Part shown: positions 42,454-51,727 of the stretch, piece after piece
Position numbering within the stretch: the stretch's first letter is position 1
Layout: each line of letters opens with the position of its first letter
Source of the DNA: Planctomycetota bacterium
GTDB taxonomy: Bacteria; Planctomycetota; MHYJ01; JACQXL01; JACQZI01
NCBI GenBank assembly: GCA_016207825.1
Contig: JACQZI010000005.1
Coordinates: 1-64,000 of the forward strand
Length of the DNA: 64,000 nt
Direction: 5' to 3'
Translations under genes and position numbers: made by a program
Notes under the pieces: generated by a model
The model's database searches: none
The model's input: the letters and a program-made list of their open reading frames with translations, nothing else
Told to the model about the DNA's origin: nothing

Positions 42454-44481
42454 ATGAAAGATAAGCAATTATCAGAATACCTCGAAAAGATTAGTTCATT
42501 CGGGGGAAAAAGCAACTGGCAAAAAGTAAGGCATCTCGGGGAGACGGCCGTAAAAAAGCTGGCGACACTCCATTACACACCCCAAGAAGAATTTACGCTC
42601 TACCGCCAGATGGGACTGGCTTATTATAATCTGGTGGAATATCCCCGTTCGGTTGATATTTTCTACAAGGCCTATCTGGTAGCCTCGCGCAATTCATTCC
42701 CGCCAATACAAGTAGCTTATGCCCATTACAGCTTAGGGCTTGGTTTTCTTGTAATGCACCACATCAAGCAATCTTTAGCGCAATTACTGAAGGTGGAACA
42801 ATATTACCAAAAATATGGCGATGCGACCCCGCCGATGAACCGGAATAAGTATTATTTCTCACTTATCTATATCGCTCTTTGCCATCTCTATAATAATGAA
42901 ATAGACAAAGCACGGGAGGTAATCGAACAGAAACTTGCCGGCCCGATGGAAACAGAATCGAACGGCATTATTTTAAATAGTTATCATCACCTGAAAGGCG
43001 AATATGCCTACGCCATAAAAGATTATGTCGCATCCCGCAAGGCTTTCAACGAATGCGTTAAAATCAGCGAGGAGTTCAAATTCCCGCGCGGCATCCTGGA
43101 AGCAAAGGTGCATATAGTCACCCTTGATATCCTGGAAGGACATTTGGATTCTGCCGTCCGGCTGGCAACCAGTATCTTTCAAGACGCCCGCCGGATAAAA
43201 TATAACGAACTCGTTTGCGAAGCCGGATTGCTTTTAAGTAAATGTTATTCCCTCTTCCGCCAGCCGAACAAGGCGCAGGCAATCGAAAAACGTATCAAAC
43301 CGCTTTTACGGAAACTGGACATCATCTGGTTTTATGAAAAAACCCGGGAGTTTGAACTGCTCTATCAACAAATGGAAACAAGCGTCAATTTACCGCAGGC
43401 AATGCATCCCGATACTGCGAGCCGGGAGACGTGGCTGACCCGGACAAAACCACTGCCGGAAGTGCTTGCCCAGGCGATTAACCACTGTTCCGCGCAAATG
43501 CCTTATAAAAGTGTGATTATCGGTAATGCACCGCCGATGCGGGAGGTTTGCCAGTTGATTAATCGGATTGGCCCGACCGACCTGCCCGTTTTAATCCAGG
43601 GGGAAACCGGGACGGGCAAGGAACTTGTGGCCCACGCGGTTCACCACCTCCATAATCTGCGTTCATCCAAACCGTTATTAGCTTTTAATTGCGGGGCTTT
43701 CCCGGAGACCCTGATTGAAAGCGAACTCTTCGGGCATACCAAAGGCGCCTTTACGGGGGCAAGCGAGAAAAAGAAAGGCTATATTGAACTGGCGTCCGGG
43801 GGATCGCTTTTTATGGATGAGGTCGCCAATATGTCTTCATCAATGCAACAGAAACTATTGCGGGTCCTGGAAGAAAAACAAGTTTGGCCGCTGGGGGCGG
43901 AAAAAGCGATTCCTATCAATACCCGCTTTATTTTTGCTTCCAACCGAAACCTTGACAACTTAGTCCGCCAGAAACTTTTCCGGGAAGACTTGTTCTACCG
44001 GATTAATACAATTGTCATTACTCTTCCATCCCTGCGTGACCGCAAGGACGATATCCCTTTGCTAATCCAGCACTTCCTTGCTAAATATTCTCCTAAAGAC
44101 GCACGACACAGTGCGCAGCCTCCCGTAGGGATAACGCAGGACGCACAACGCCTCCTCACCACCTATTCCTGGCCAGGAAATGTAAGAGAACTGGAAAATG
44201 AGGCCAAAAAGATTTGCGTGCTGTATCCTGATGCCAAATTAATCAAAGACGATATGCTTTCCGATGCTATCCGGGCTTGCAAACCAACCAGTGAATATTT
44301 ATCAAACAACAGATTAACCTTAAAAGAACAGAGGGCAGACTGGGAACGGAATACCATCAAAGAAACCATAAAAAAATGCTCCGGCAATATCACCAAAACC
44401 GCCTCCCGGTTAGGATTAGACCGTTCCGGCTTATACAAAAAAATGCGGGAATTAAACATCCCGTTCAAAGATGTAGACTAA
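42454..44481 (+). CDS. TPR-linked sigma-54-dependent transcriptional activator (module C)
   Basis: 675 residues, collinear with activators A and B. TPR-like helices about 20-320; a longer inter-domain linker (TASRETWLTRTK); AAA+ domain with GETGTGKE, GHTKGAFTGA, GGSLFMDEV and LFREDLFYRIN; Fis-type helix-turn-helix CSGNITKTASRLGLDRSGLY. The segment following FLAKY (about 44098-44150, DARHSAQPPVGITQDAQR) is another variant at the linker that differs in all three paralogues. No receiver domain, so the signal is probably read by the TPR region through a protein or peptide partner. The expected target is the promoter at 44609. Confidence 0.93.
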   Translation: MKDKQLSEYLEKISSFGGKSNWQKVRHLGETAVKKLATLHYTPQEEFTLYRQMGLAYYNLVEYPRSVDIFYKAYLVASRNSFPPIQVAYAHYSLGLGFLVMHHIKQSLAQLLKVEQYYQKYGDATPPMNRNKYYFSLIYIALCHLYNNEIDKAREVIEQKLAGPMETESNGIILNSYHHLKGEYAYAIKDYVASRKAFNECVKISEEFKFPRGILEAKVHIVTLDILEGHLDSAVRLATSIFQDARRIKYNELVCEAGLLLSKCYSLFRQPNKAQAIEKRIKPLLRKLDIIWFYEKTREFELLYQQMETSVNLPQAMHPDTASRETWLTRTKPLPEVLAQAINHCSAQMPYKSVIIGNAPPMREVCQLINRIGPTDLPVLIQGETGTGKELVAHAVHHLHNLRSSKPLLAFNCGAFPETLIESELFGHTKGAFTGASEKKKGYIELASGGSLFMDEVANMSSSMQQKLLRVLEEKQVWPLGAEKAIPINTRFIFASNRNLDNLVRQKLFREDLFYRINTIVITLPSLRDRKDDIPLLIQHFLAKYSPKDARHSAQPPVGITQDAQRLLTTYSWPGNVRELENEAKKICVLYPDAKLIKDDMLSDAIRACKPTSEYLSNNRLTLKEQRADWERNTIKETIKKCSGNITKTASRLGLDRSGLYKKMRELNIPFKDVD

Positions 44482-44490
44482 ACCCCTCTG

Positions 44491-44510
44491 GTGTAGACTT
44501 TTTTCCACAC
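44491..44510. promoter_or_regulatory. Imperfect inverted repeat, candidate activator-binding site of module C
   Basis: GTGTAG-N8-CCACAC, 10 bp after the activator stop, centred about 109 bp before the -24 element. A direct TGTAGAC repeat at 44472 and 44492 overlaps it. Weaker than the A and B sites. Confidence 0.35.
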
Positions 44511-44608
44511 TTTAATCAAATCCATTTTATCGCAGGCGGCTATCCATCCACAACCTCTTTATTTTAAGCAGTTAGAAACTCGGTGCTTTTAGCTAAAACA
44601 GCCTTCTT

Positions 44609-44624
44609 TGGCACGTTATTTGCT
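44609..44624 (+). promoter_or_regulatory. Sigma-54 (-24/-12) promoter, module C
   Basis: TGGCACG-TTAT-TTGCT; only the 4-bp spacer differs from the other three. Predicted start near 44635, with a 27-nt leader to the small gene. The long hairpin leader of modules A and B is absent. Confidence 0.92.
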
Positions 44625-44661
44625 ATATATAATGTATATATCAATAACGAAAGGATAGCAT

Positions 44662-44910
44662 ATGAATAACAACAAAGCGAATAAATCGGGATTAGCTTGC
44701 CCCCCGCTCAGCACGGATGATCTCGTTGTGTTGCGCGGCAAACCAATGGCAAAAATAATCCAACCTATTAATAACCATCCTCATCCTGCAAAGGACTCGT
44801 TCCCGTCTACAACAGAAGAATGGGTTTACATATCTATCAGGGATAATTCTAATGAACATTATTTCTTTGAAAATCAACAGCTTGTTGGATGGAAGAAAAC
44901 AGCGGTATGA
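44662..44910 (+). CDS. Small WKKTAV-ended protein (module C)
   Basis: 82 residues. Shares LSTDDLVVLRGKPMAK, EEWVYIS, EHYFFENQQLVGWKKTAV with the 3659 protein but has a longer central loop (NNHPHPAKDSFPS). AAAGGA upstream of the ATG. First gene after the sigma-54 promoter. The final TGA overlaps an ATG in the next frame. Unknown function; see the conserved position noted for its paralogue. Confidence 0.85.
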   Translation: MNNNKANKSGLACPPLSTDDLVVLRGKPMAKIIQPINNHPHPAKDSFPSTTEEWVYISIRDNSNEHYFFENQQLVGWKKTAV

Positions 44911-44984
44911 AAGTATGCATTAATATGCCAGGGAGACGAAAGCCCGCCGAAGGCGGGTCCGTCTCTGGCGGAAAAGGAATGAAT

Positions 44985-45458
44985 ATGAAGGCAAAAACAA
45001 AATTAGGGCTAAGCATCCTTGGGGTTTTGGGATTGGTGTCAGCGGCGCTTATTGGTTTTACTAACCACACCGCTAAATATGAAATAAAACCGCAGGCTGG
45101 CGACAAAATAGAATATAGATGCCGTCCCTTGGCCGTAGGGCAAGGGGCTGAAGCTAAATTAAGCCGCGTAATCGTTTATCAATGCGGGCTTCCGCTTAGC
45201 CGGGCTTGTGAAGTTTCTAACGGCGTTATCACCCTGCCGGTTGGCGATGAACGGATACTTTCCATTAACGGATATGATGCCCTTGGAAATCCGGTTGAGA
45301 CCGAAGGTTCTACCTGGGATATTAACCGGGTTGAATGTCTGTCATGTTGTTCGCAATGTAATAAGCAATTAAGCATAAAAGGCATAAACCCCGGGACAGC
45401 AAATATCACGTTAAGATGCGGAGGAATAACCGTTCCGGTAAAAGTCGTGGTGCAGTAA
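44985..45458 (+). CDS. Secreted protein with a cysteine-rich Ig-like (Big_2-type) domain
   Basis: 157 residues from the ATG at 44985 (AAGGA 6 bp upstream). A signal or anchor helix 7-25 (LSILGVLGLVSAALIGF) is followed by a beta domain with YQCGLPLSRACEVSNG and LPVGDERILSINGYD, then a Big_2-like domain (GNPVETEGSTWDI, INPGTANITL). Eight cysteines, including CLSCCSQC, are unusual for Ig-like domains and suggest disulfides or metal. The longer upstream frame (from 44889) includes a palindromic element (GCCCGCCGAAGGCGGG at about 44942) and is rejected as the start. Confidence 0.78.
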   Translation: MKAKTKLGLSILGVLGLVSAALIGFTNHTAKYEIKPQAGDKIEYRCRPLAVGQGAEAKLSRVIVYQCGLPLSRACEVSNGVITLPVGDERILSINGYDALGNPVETEGSTWDINRVECLSCCSQCNKQLSIKGINPGTANITLRCGGITVPVKVVVQ

Positions 45459-45473
45459 CAAAAGGAGCTGTTT

Positions 45474-46823
45474 ATGGGTAAATTAACCATTGGTGTTCTT
45501 GTCATCGTCTTTATCATCTCTGGCTCTCTCCACGCCGAAACGTTTATTGAAAACTTTTCGACCACCACCAACAAAGACGCCGGCAACACTACGGCTAACT
45601 GGGATACCGCAACCGGTCTTTTAAAACTTCCGGGAAGCGGTGCGACATCCGAAAAACCTTTAAGCACGAATACATTCCCTACTTCATCCCTTGCCGCTGT
45701 TTATGAAATAGGTTGGCGATTTATCCCTCAAGTCAATGGTCAAATCACCGCCTTAGGCAGATATGATGATGCGTCTCATAATAATACTATTATTACGTTG
45801 TGGAACGATTCGGGCGGACAACTGGCCCAGGTAACGGTGGTAAACAGCGCCGGATGGTCATGGGCGGCCTTAGGTACACCGGTCAATGTAACGGCCGGCA
45901 CTGCTTACCGGGTAAGCCTTTGGTGTTCGACTGGCTATAAATACGGCGCATGGGCTCAACCACAAATCAGAGGAAATATCCAAATAACCTCATATTGTTA
46001 TCTTGTGAATACCCATGCGTATCCTAACCTTACGGGGACAGGCTATATGTACGGAGTCCCTGATATAGAATTCACTGTTGGTGGCGGTTACCAAACACCT
46101 AAAACCGGACAATCTACAAAAATCAATACAACCTTCGATACCATTCAGGCGGTTAACCTGTCCGTTTCAGGTACTCTGCCGGCGAATACCGCCATTACTT
46201 ATGAAATCACCGCCAACGCCGGGACAAACTGGTATCAAATCACGCCGACCGCGCAAGGGAATGAATTTATTATTCCTCAAGTCGGCAGGGGAAACGACCT
46301 TAGGTGGCGCGCGAATTTATCTACTGCTAATACCAACGTTACGCCGTCCTTGGACCAATTAATAATCACTTATTATACAGGCAGCGCTTTAGTCACCACC
46401 ACCAACTGGACGGGTTTGGTTAATACGAATCCGATTAAAATGGGTCAATCAATTGCTTATATCAAGTTTGATGCCAAAACCGATTCAGGAACCGCATGTT
46501 GGAAGCGTTTTCGTGTTGATAAAGGGCTGAAAACATACACAAACTCTGCCTGCCCGGATAATAAGATTGAAGTCCAGGTTTGGTGTGATACAAATACCAA
46601 CGGCTTCTGGGATACCGGCGATACGTTTATCGCCAAAGGTAATTTTACTAACGGCACTTGTTACCTCAATATGAACCGCTGGCAGGTAACGACCACCTCT
46701 AAAACATATTACATCGTGTATAAGCTTGCTAATGATATTGGAGGTGGTCAACGTGCCGGGGTAAGCGTGAAAGATAGTAGTTATCTTGAGTTCGAGAATG
46801 CTACATGTGTAGGTGTTCCGTAA
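45474..46823 (+). CDS. Secreted DUF4082-like protein with the shared C-terminal GVP domain
   Basis: 449 residues. Signal peptide 1-20 (LVIVFIISGSLHAET). A DUF4082-like beta domain about 75-200 (VYEIGWRFIPQVNGQITALGRY, GTAYRVSLWCSTGYKYGAW), a beta linker about 210-310 (LSVSGTLPANTAITYEITAN), and the 140-residue C-terminal domain (MGQSIAYIKF, WKRFRVDKGLKTYT, DTNTNGFWDTGDTF, YLEFENATCVGVP). AAAGGAGC precedes the ATG. The shortest of the seven family members. Its 3' flank is the same repeat as after the 21663 gene. Confidence 0.88.
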   Translation: MGKLTIGVLVIVFIISGSLHAETFIENFSTTTNKDAGNTTANWDTATGLLKLPGSGATSEKPLSTNTFPTSSLAAVYEIGWRFIPQVNGQITALGRYDDASHNNTIITLWNDSGGQLAQVTVVNSAGWSWAALGTPVNVTAGTAYRVSLWCSTGYKYGAWAQPQIRGNIQITSYCYLVNTHAYPNLTGTGYMYGVPDIEFTVGGGYQTPKTGQSTKINTTFDTIQAVNLSVSGTLPANTAITYEITANAGTNWYQITPTAQGNEFIIPQVGRGNDLRWRANLSTANTNVTPSLDQLIITYYTGSALVTTTNWTGLVNTNPIKMGQSIAYIKFDAKTDSGTACWKRFRVDKGLKTYTNSACPDNKIEVQVWCDTNTNGFWDTGDTFIAKGNFTNGTCYLNMNRWQVTTTSKTYYIVYKLANDIGGGQRAGVSVKDSSYLEFENATCVGVP

Positions 46824-46944
46824 CACGAAATCAGTGCGAAGCCTCCCCGACAGGGGGCGAAACTGAAATGCGGAAACACGAAAGATTAATATTCCGTGTT
46901 TTCGTGAATTCTTTTCGTGTTTTCGTGTAACAGAAAGGAGGTGC

Positions 46945-48207
46945 GTGTTCTCGCAAGGGTATAACCTGTGCCCTCAAGGGCAAAACTTGTGCTCTCAAGA
47001 GCAGAACTCGTACCCTCAAGAGCAGGACTTGTGCCCACAAGGGCAGAACCTGTGCCCGCAATGGCAAAACCTGTGCTCTCAAGGGCAGAACTTGTGCCCG
47101 CAAAGGCAAAACCTGTGCCCGCAAGGGCAGAACTCGTGCCCCGAAATTCTTCGGGGTACCCCCGACCGTAAAAAACTGCTGGAAAACAAAGATTCTAACC
47201 AACCCGCATGCTGTCTCTTGGCTCCGATAATCAAGCCGTTTAGCGATACTTTGAAGGAAGCGTGCAAAAATAAAAACCAGGTGATTAAAGACCGGGCCAA
47301 TCAAGTTCGCTTGAGCCTTTTGGCTTCGGTTAAATCAAAAATCATTTACATTTCCGGCAGTGCCTTACATATAAAGGATATAATAGGCAACGATTCCCCG
47401 ATAATCAATTTTAACGATATAACAGATTTGCCATCTATCTGTTCGAAATGCAATATCGCGGTCAATCAGGCTGGAGATAAAATCCTGTTTGTCGGCTATG
47501 ACCGGGAAAAGAACAGGGATATTTATAAGCTGGATATAACAGAGAAAAAATGTTATCGGCTTACAGAAGATACGGCAGATGATTTTGCCCCTTCTTGGAG
47601 TCCGGACGGAACTAAAATCACATTTACTTCAACTCGGGATGGCAATGATGAAATATATGTAATGGATGCGGACGGAAAAAATCAAAAGCGTCTTACGGAA
47701 AATAAAACTAATGATAGCATGCCTGTCTGGAGGCCGGATGGCACATTCATTGCTTTTATTTCCGACCGTGATGGAACAAACACCATTTACACGATGAATC
47801 CTGACGGGACAAACCAGCAGAAAGTTCTTAGCCTTAAAGCGGATAATATTTCCGCTCTCGGAATGCATCCGGATGGGACTAAAATCGCATTTGCCTCCAA
47901 CCGGAGCGGAAAATATGAAATATACACAGCCGGAGGAATGGGCGATGAAATAACACAGATAACCAAATGTCCGGAAGAGTTTGAATTCGTCGGCAGTCCA
48001 ATCTGGAGTCCGGACGTCACGCAAATCGCGTTTGCCGCAAAGGTAAAAGGGCAACATGAGATTTATATAATGCCTGCCCGTCCGTCAGGCGGGAATGTGG
48101 ACGGCTCAAATATGCGCAATATAAGCAATAATCCAGAAGCTGACGATCTTTCGCCCGCTTGGATTCCATCCGATTTAAAAAAGCTTTCTATCTTATTTTC
48201 AGAATGA
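46945..48207 (+). CDS. TolB-like propeller fused behind the 21-bp heptad array
   Basis: 420 residues from GTG 46945, right after AAAGGAGG. Residues 1-67 are Cys-containing heptads from the array; residues about 75-115 (PIIKPFSDTLKEACKNKNQV, IKDRANQVRLSLLA) match the region just before the propeller of the 28280 protein; then PD40/TolB blades (WSPDGTKITFTSTRDGNDEI, DADGKNQKRLTEN). The signal peptide and HEAT-like start of its relative are gone, so the array has replaced the N-terminus. A palindrome-encoded insert (PARPSGGN) interrupts one late blade. Either a real fusion expressed from the array start or a 5'-truncated pseudogene. Stop overlaps the next ATG (ATGA). Confidence 0.65.
   Translation: MFSQGYNLCPQGQNLCSQEQNSYPQEQDLCPQGQNLCPQWQNLCSQGQNLCPQRQNLCPQGQNSCPEILRGTPDRKKLLENKDSNQPACCLLAPIIKPFSDTLKEACKNKNQVIKDRANQVRLSLLASVKSKIIYISGSALHIKDIIGNDSPIINFNDITDLPSICSKCNIAVNQAGDKILFVGYDREKNRDIYKLDITEKKCYRLTEDTADDFAPSWSPDGTKITFTSTRDGNDEIYVMDADGKNQKRLTENKTNDSMPVWRPDGTFIAFISDRDGTNTIYTMNPDGTNQQKVLSLKADNISALGMHPDGTKIAFASNRSGKYEIYTAGGMGDEITQITKCPEEFEFVGSPIWSPDVTQIAFAAKVKGQHEIYIMPARPSGGNVDGSNMRNISNNPEADDLSPAWIPSDLKKLSILFSE
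46946..47134 (+). repeat. Nine-unit 21-bp tandem hairpin array
   Basis: Nine exact 21-bp units. Units 1-5 and the last units equal those of the 24227 array, with six internal units missing, so this is a contracted (or the other an expanded) copy. Here the CPQGQNL-type frame runs without a stop into a TolB-like propeller. Confidence 0.85.
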
Positions 48208-49835
48208 TTAATAAACTAAAACGTTTTATTGACTCTATCGAAAACACCAAGCTTGGTTTCGGCTGGTGGATAATTACTTTTTCATGCATCATTCTGGTCC
48301 GAAATTTCCTCGAAGGGATTTTGGAGATTGATAAAACCATCGGGTTTATAGATGACCCCTATGCATCTATAATGAGGTTTTTTAGCCACTATCCCCTTTT
48401 CTATCTTAGCCAGTTTTTCATCCTGGTAATCCTGCTCCGGTTGCTTACAAAGGAGCGGATAGAAAAGATATCCAAAACAGTCATAGTATTCTGGATTATC
48501 ACCTGGTTTCCGCCTGTTTTCGACTTCTTTTTCTCCGGAGGCAAGGGGGAAAACGCCGTATACTTTTTCACGGTCAATGAAGTCTGGAATTTCTTTATTA
48601 ACTGCGCCAATCCGCTGGTAAGTTTTCCCAAAAACGCACCCCCGGGCATCCGGATAGAGTTTGTGTTGGTTAGTTTATTAGCCATTATCTATGTTTTTAC
48701 CAAGACTAAAAAACTGATTAAATCAATTGCCGGTGCGATTCTATTCTATTTGTCTTTTACCGTTTACGCCGCTGGTTTCCTGGCTATATTGGCGCATATA
48801 TGGAATGCAATTTTTCCGCAACTTCCTCCGCTTAATACCGGAACGCCTTTTGAGAAAATATATAACGACAGCCCCAGTTTGATAATCAGGTCAGACCAAA
48901 GGGTCTCTTTAATTTTCCTGCTCGTTATAATGGTTGCGATATTTATCTGGTATTTCTTGTATGACCGCAATAAGTGCCTGGCGCTTTTAAAGAATATAAG
49001 GCTAACCAGATGCATTCACTTCTGCGGGTTAGTCCTTGGAGGAATACTATTAGGCTATCTTGCGGAAAGAAATAATTTACTTGGAGTATTTAGCAACCCG
49101 ATAGACTATCTTGCCTGCATAGGGCTATGCCTGGCAATCTTTTTTGCCATCCAGTCTTTGATAGTCGTGAATGATATCTTTGACATTGAAAGCGACCGTA
49201 TCTCCAATCCAAACCGGCCGTTAACACAGGGAATTATTCCATTGGATGAATATAAAACTATTGGATTGGTTTATTTCCTGTTAATGGGTTATTTTGCGGC
49301 TAATATTTCATATCTTTCTCTGGTAATCACCCTTTTCTTTAGCGCTTTATACCTGATTTATTCTATTCCGCCTTTCAGGTTAAAACGTATTTTCCCGTTT
49401 AATATGATGGTGATAGGAATAAACTCTTTGGTGGCGATGCTATTGGGTTATGCTTTGTTGGGAGGCTCAAAAACGGTAGAGAAATTTCCTAAGGAGCTTA
49501 TGATACTGGTCCCGCTAAGTTTTTCCCTCGCGGCTAATATTATTACCATTAAAGATGTTAAAGCTGATAAGCAAGCAGGAGTAATCACCCTGCCGGTTTT
49601 GTTAGGGGAAAAGATAGGGAGGATAATTATTGCTTTTTTGGTTTTAGCGGCTTATCTGGCTGTTCCGTTAATTTTAGGCATACCTCAATTATGGCTGGCT
49701 TCTATCCTGTTTGGAATACTGGCTGGCTTCTGGATTTTAAGAAAGAAATGGCAGGAAACGCCGTTTTTTATCAGTTATTTTATTTATTTAGCAATCGTAT
49801 TCTATGCGATTGGCATGAGCAGTAAATATATTTAA
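48204..49835 (+). CDS. Membrane protein with a C-terminal UbiA-type prenyltransferase domain
   Basis: 543 residues from the ATG at 48204. About five helices in the first 250 residues of unknown type (a Yip1-like or generic membrane region), then a UbiA domain at about 270-543: VVNDIFDIESDRISNPNRPL carries the first Asp-rich prenyl-diphosphate motif (NDxxDxxxD), and IKDVKADKQAGVITLPVLLG the second. It should transfer an isoprenoid chain onto an aromatic or polar acceptor in the membrane; the acceptor is not predictable. Placement inside a secreted-protein cluster, with translational overlap to the TolB-like gene, is odd for a quinone enzyme and hints at lipid modification of a surface component. 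Confidence 0.85.
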   Translation: MINKLKRFIDSIENTKLGFGWWIITFSCIILVRNFLEGILEIDKTIGFIDDPYASIMRFFSHYPLFYLSQFFILVILLRLLTKERIEKISKTVIVFWIITWFPPVFDFFFSGGKGENAVYFFTVNEVWNFFINCANPLVSFPKNAPPGIRIEFVLVSLLAIIYVFTKTKKLIKSIAGAILFYLSFTVYAAGFLAILAHIWNAIFPQLPPLNTGTPFEKIYNDSPSLIIRSDQRVSLIFLLVIMVAIFIWYFLYDRNKCLALLKNIRLTRCIHFCGLVLGGILLGYLAERNNLLGVFSNPIDYLACIGLCLAIFFAIQSLIVVNDIFDIESDRISNPNRPLTQGIIPLDEYKTIGLVYFLLMGYFAANISYLSLVITLFFSALYLIYSIPPFRLKRIFPFNMMVIGINSLVAMLLGYALLGGSKTVEKFPKELMILVPLSFSLAANIITIKDVKADKQAGVITLPVLLGEKIGRIIIAFLVLAAYLAVPLILGIPQLWLASILFGILAGFWILRKKWQETPFFISYFIYLAIVFYAIGMSSKYI

Positions 49836-49851
49836 GTAAAAGGAGGAAATT

Positions 49852-51717
49852 ATGGGAAAGAAATGGATAATAGGAAATTCCCCTCTATCAAGAGGGGTTA
49901 GGGGTGTGTTATTTCTCTGTGTTCTTTGTGCCTTTGTGGTGCCGTCTTTGGCGAGCCTCGCCCCGATGGGCGGGAATCTCTACGCCGATAGCTGGTCACA
50001 AACCACCTTCCCGGCCGGGACGGGTGTTTTTACCAGCACCCAACCGGCTAACGGAAATGCCGATGCTACACTATCCAATGCTTTTAACGTGGATTCCGGA
50101 ACAGGTGCGGATGGCGCGTTTGATTCTTCCACATATAACGGAAGTTCTATTGCCGGTATTTCCGGAACCGCTCCTAATATAACTATAAATACCAGCAATG
50201 CAACTAAACTGGGCACGTATAACTTCACCACATTTACCATTGCCGCAGGGCATACGGTTACAGCTAATGGAACTAACTTTTTAATTATTAAAGCAACCGG
50301 AAATGTAACGATTAGCGGGACTTTAAATGGCAGCGGCAGTAATGGACAAGATGGTTCCACTACCGGACAAGCGGCAGGCGGTGGCGGCGGCGGCGCAGTG
50401 AAAATATTGTCCGCCGGAAATATTACCATAAATGCCGGTGGATTTATTCTGGCTAATGGGGGAAACGGAGGAAATGTTGATAATAACTACCCCAATACTC
50501 CAGGCGGGCCTGGTGGTCCGGGTGGTGGCACCGGCGGCGCGGGATGTGGCTACGGCGGAGTATCAGGCGGCAGACCAGGAACTGGATCCGGTCCCGGTGG
50601 CGGTGGCTGGACTGCTGGCGGTGGCGGCGGCGGTTATGGTGGCGCTGGAGGAGTTGGTGGCGGCTCGGCAGGAGTTACTTATGGAGCGGCTGATTTAGCC
50701 ACCTTATACGGAGGCAGCGGCGGCGGCGGCGGATGCACAGGTAACGGAGGCGGAGGCGGCGGCAGTGGCGGAAGCATCTTCTTAACCTCTGGTAATGTAA
50801 CTATTTCAGGTTTTGTCAGGGCAAATGGCGGTAATGGCGTGGCTTCTACTAACGGAGGAGGAGGCGGCGGAAGAATCAGAGTGGAATCGCCCACGATTAC
50901 CGGTTTAGCCAATTGCACTGCCAACGGCGGTACCGGGGTCCCTAACAACGGCGCGGCTGGCACCATTTCATCTTCTACAGGAGGAGGCGGTTATGCGGCT
51001 TCAGGAACTTATCTTTCCCCGCTAATTAATCCTTCCGGACTTGTTTCCTGGGGTGCATTGACATATACTAAAAACACACCTGCCAATACAACGCTTACTA
51101 TCGATGTTCTGAAAGCTGATGATAATTCTGTTTTATCTAGTAACGTTACTTCCGGCACCAATTTATCATCCCTTATTCCAGCGTATACATTTATTAAACT
51201 TAGAGCTAATTTTTCATCTACAAATCCTTCCAACACTTCAACACTTTCAGATTGGGGAATAAATTATACGGGTGGAGGCACAACTGTAACCACCTCAAAC
51301 TGGACGGATTTGACTCAAGGGAAAGCCGTTCAAATGGGACAATCAACCGCTTATGTGAAATTTACCATGAAAACCGAATCCGGGACGACCCGCTGGAAAC
51401 GTTTTCGCATTGATAAAGGATTAAAAACATATACAAATATCGCCGCGCCGGACAGTAAAATAGAAATCCAGGTTTGGTGTGAAACTAGTGGCAATGGATT
51501 CTGGGATTCCGGAGATACGCTTATCAGTAAAGGCAACTTTGTTAACGGCACGTGCTGGCTTAATATGAAACGCTGGGAGATAACAACAACGCCTAAAACT
51601 TATTATATTGTATATAAACTCAAAGACGATATCGGTGGCGGACAACGTGCTGGAGTAAAAATAACTAATTCAAGTTATTTAGAGTTTGAAAATGCTACTT
51701 GCGTCGGCGTTCCTTAG
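49852..51717 (+). CDS. Glycine-rich secreted protein with the shared C-terminal GVP domain
   Basis: 621 residues; AAAAGGAGGAAATT before the ATG. The signal region contains SPLSRGVRGVLFLCVLCAF, encoded by a CCCCTCT...AGAGGGG palindrome and a TCTGTGTTCTTTGTGCCTTTGTGGTG-like repeat. Then ADSWSQTTFPAGTGVF, a beta domain, about 200 residues of Gly-rich sequence (about 170-370), the SWGALTYTKNTPANTTLTIDVL linker, and the 140-residue C-terminal domain ending CVGVP. Within it the calcium-like loop is ETSGNGFWDSGD. Probably a surface adhesin or matrix protein. Confidence 0.88.
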   Translation: MGKKWIIGNSPLSRGVRGVLFLCVLCAFVVPSLASLAPMGGNLYADSWSQTTFPAGTGVFTSTQPANGNADATLSNAFNVDSGTGADGAFDSSTYNGSSIAGISGTAPNITINTSNATKLGTYNFTTFTIAAGHTVTANGTNFLIIKATGNVTISGTLNGSGSNGQDGSTTGQAAGGGGGGAVKILSAGNITINAGGFILANGGNGGNVDNNYPNTPGGPGGPGGGTGGAGCGYGGVSGGRPGTGSGPGGGGWTAGGGGGGYGGAGGVGGGSAGVTYGAADLATLYGGSGGGGGCTGNGGGGGGSGGSIFLTSGNVTISGFVRANGGNGVASTNGGGGGGRIRVESPTITGLANCTANGGTGVPNNGAAGTISSSTGGGGYAASGTYLSPLINPSGLVSWGALTYTKNTPANTTLTIDVLKADDNSVLSSNVTSGTNLSSLIPAYTFIKLRANFSSTNPSNTSTLSDWGINYTGGGTTVTTSNWTDLTQGKAVQMGQSTAYVKFTMKTESGTTRWKRFRIDKGLKTYTNIAAPDSKIEIQVWCETSGNGFWDSGDTLISKGNFVNGTCWLNMKRWEITTTPKTYYIVYKLKDDIGGGQRAGVKITNSSYLEFENATCVGVP

Positions 51718-51727
51718 AAACGGCTAC

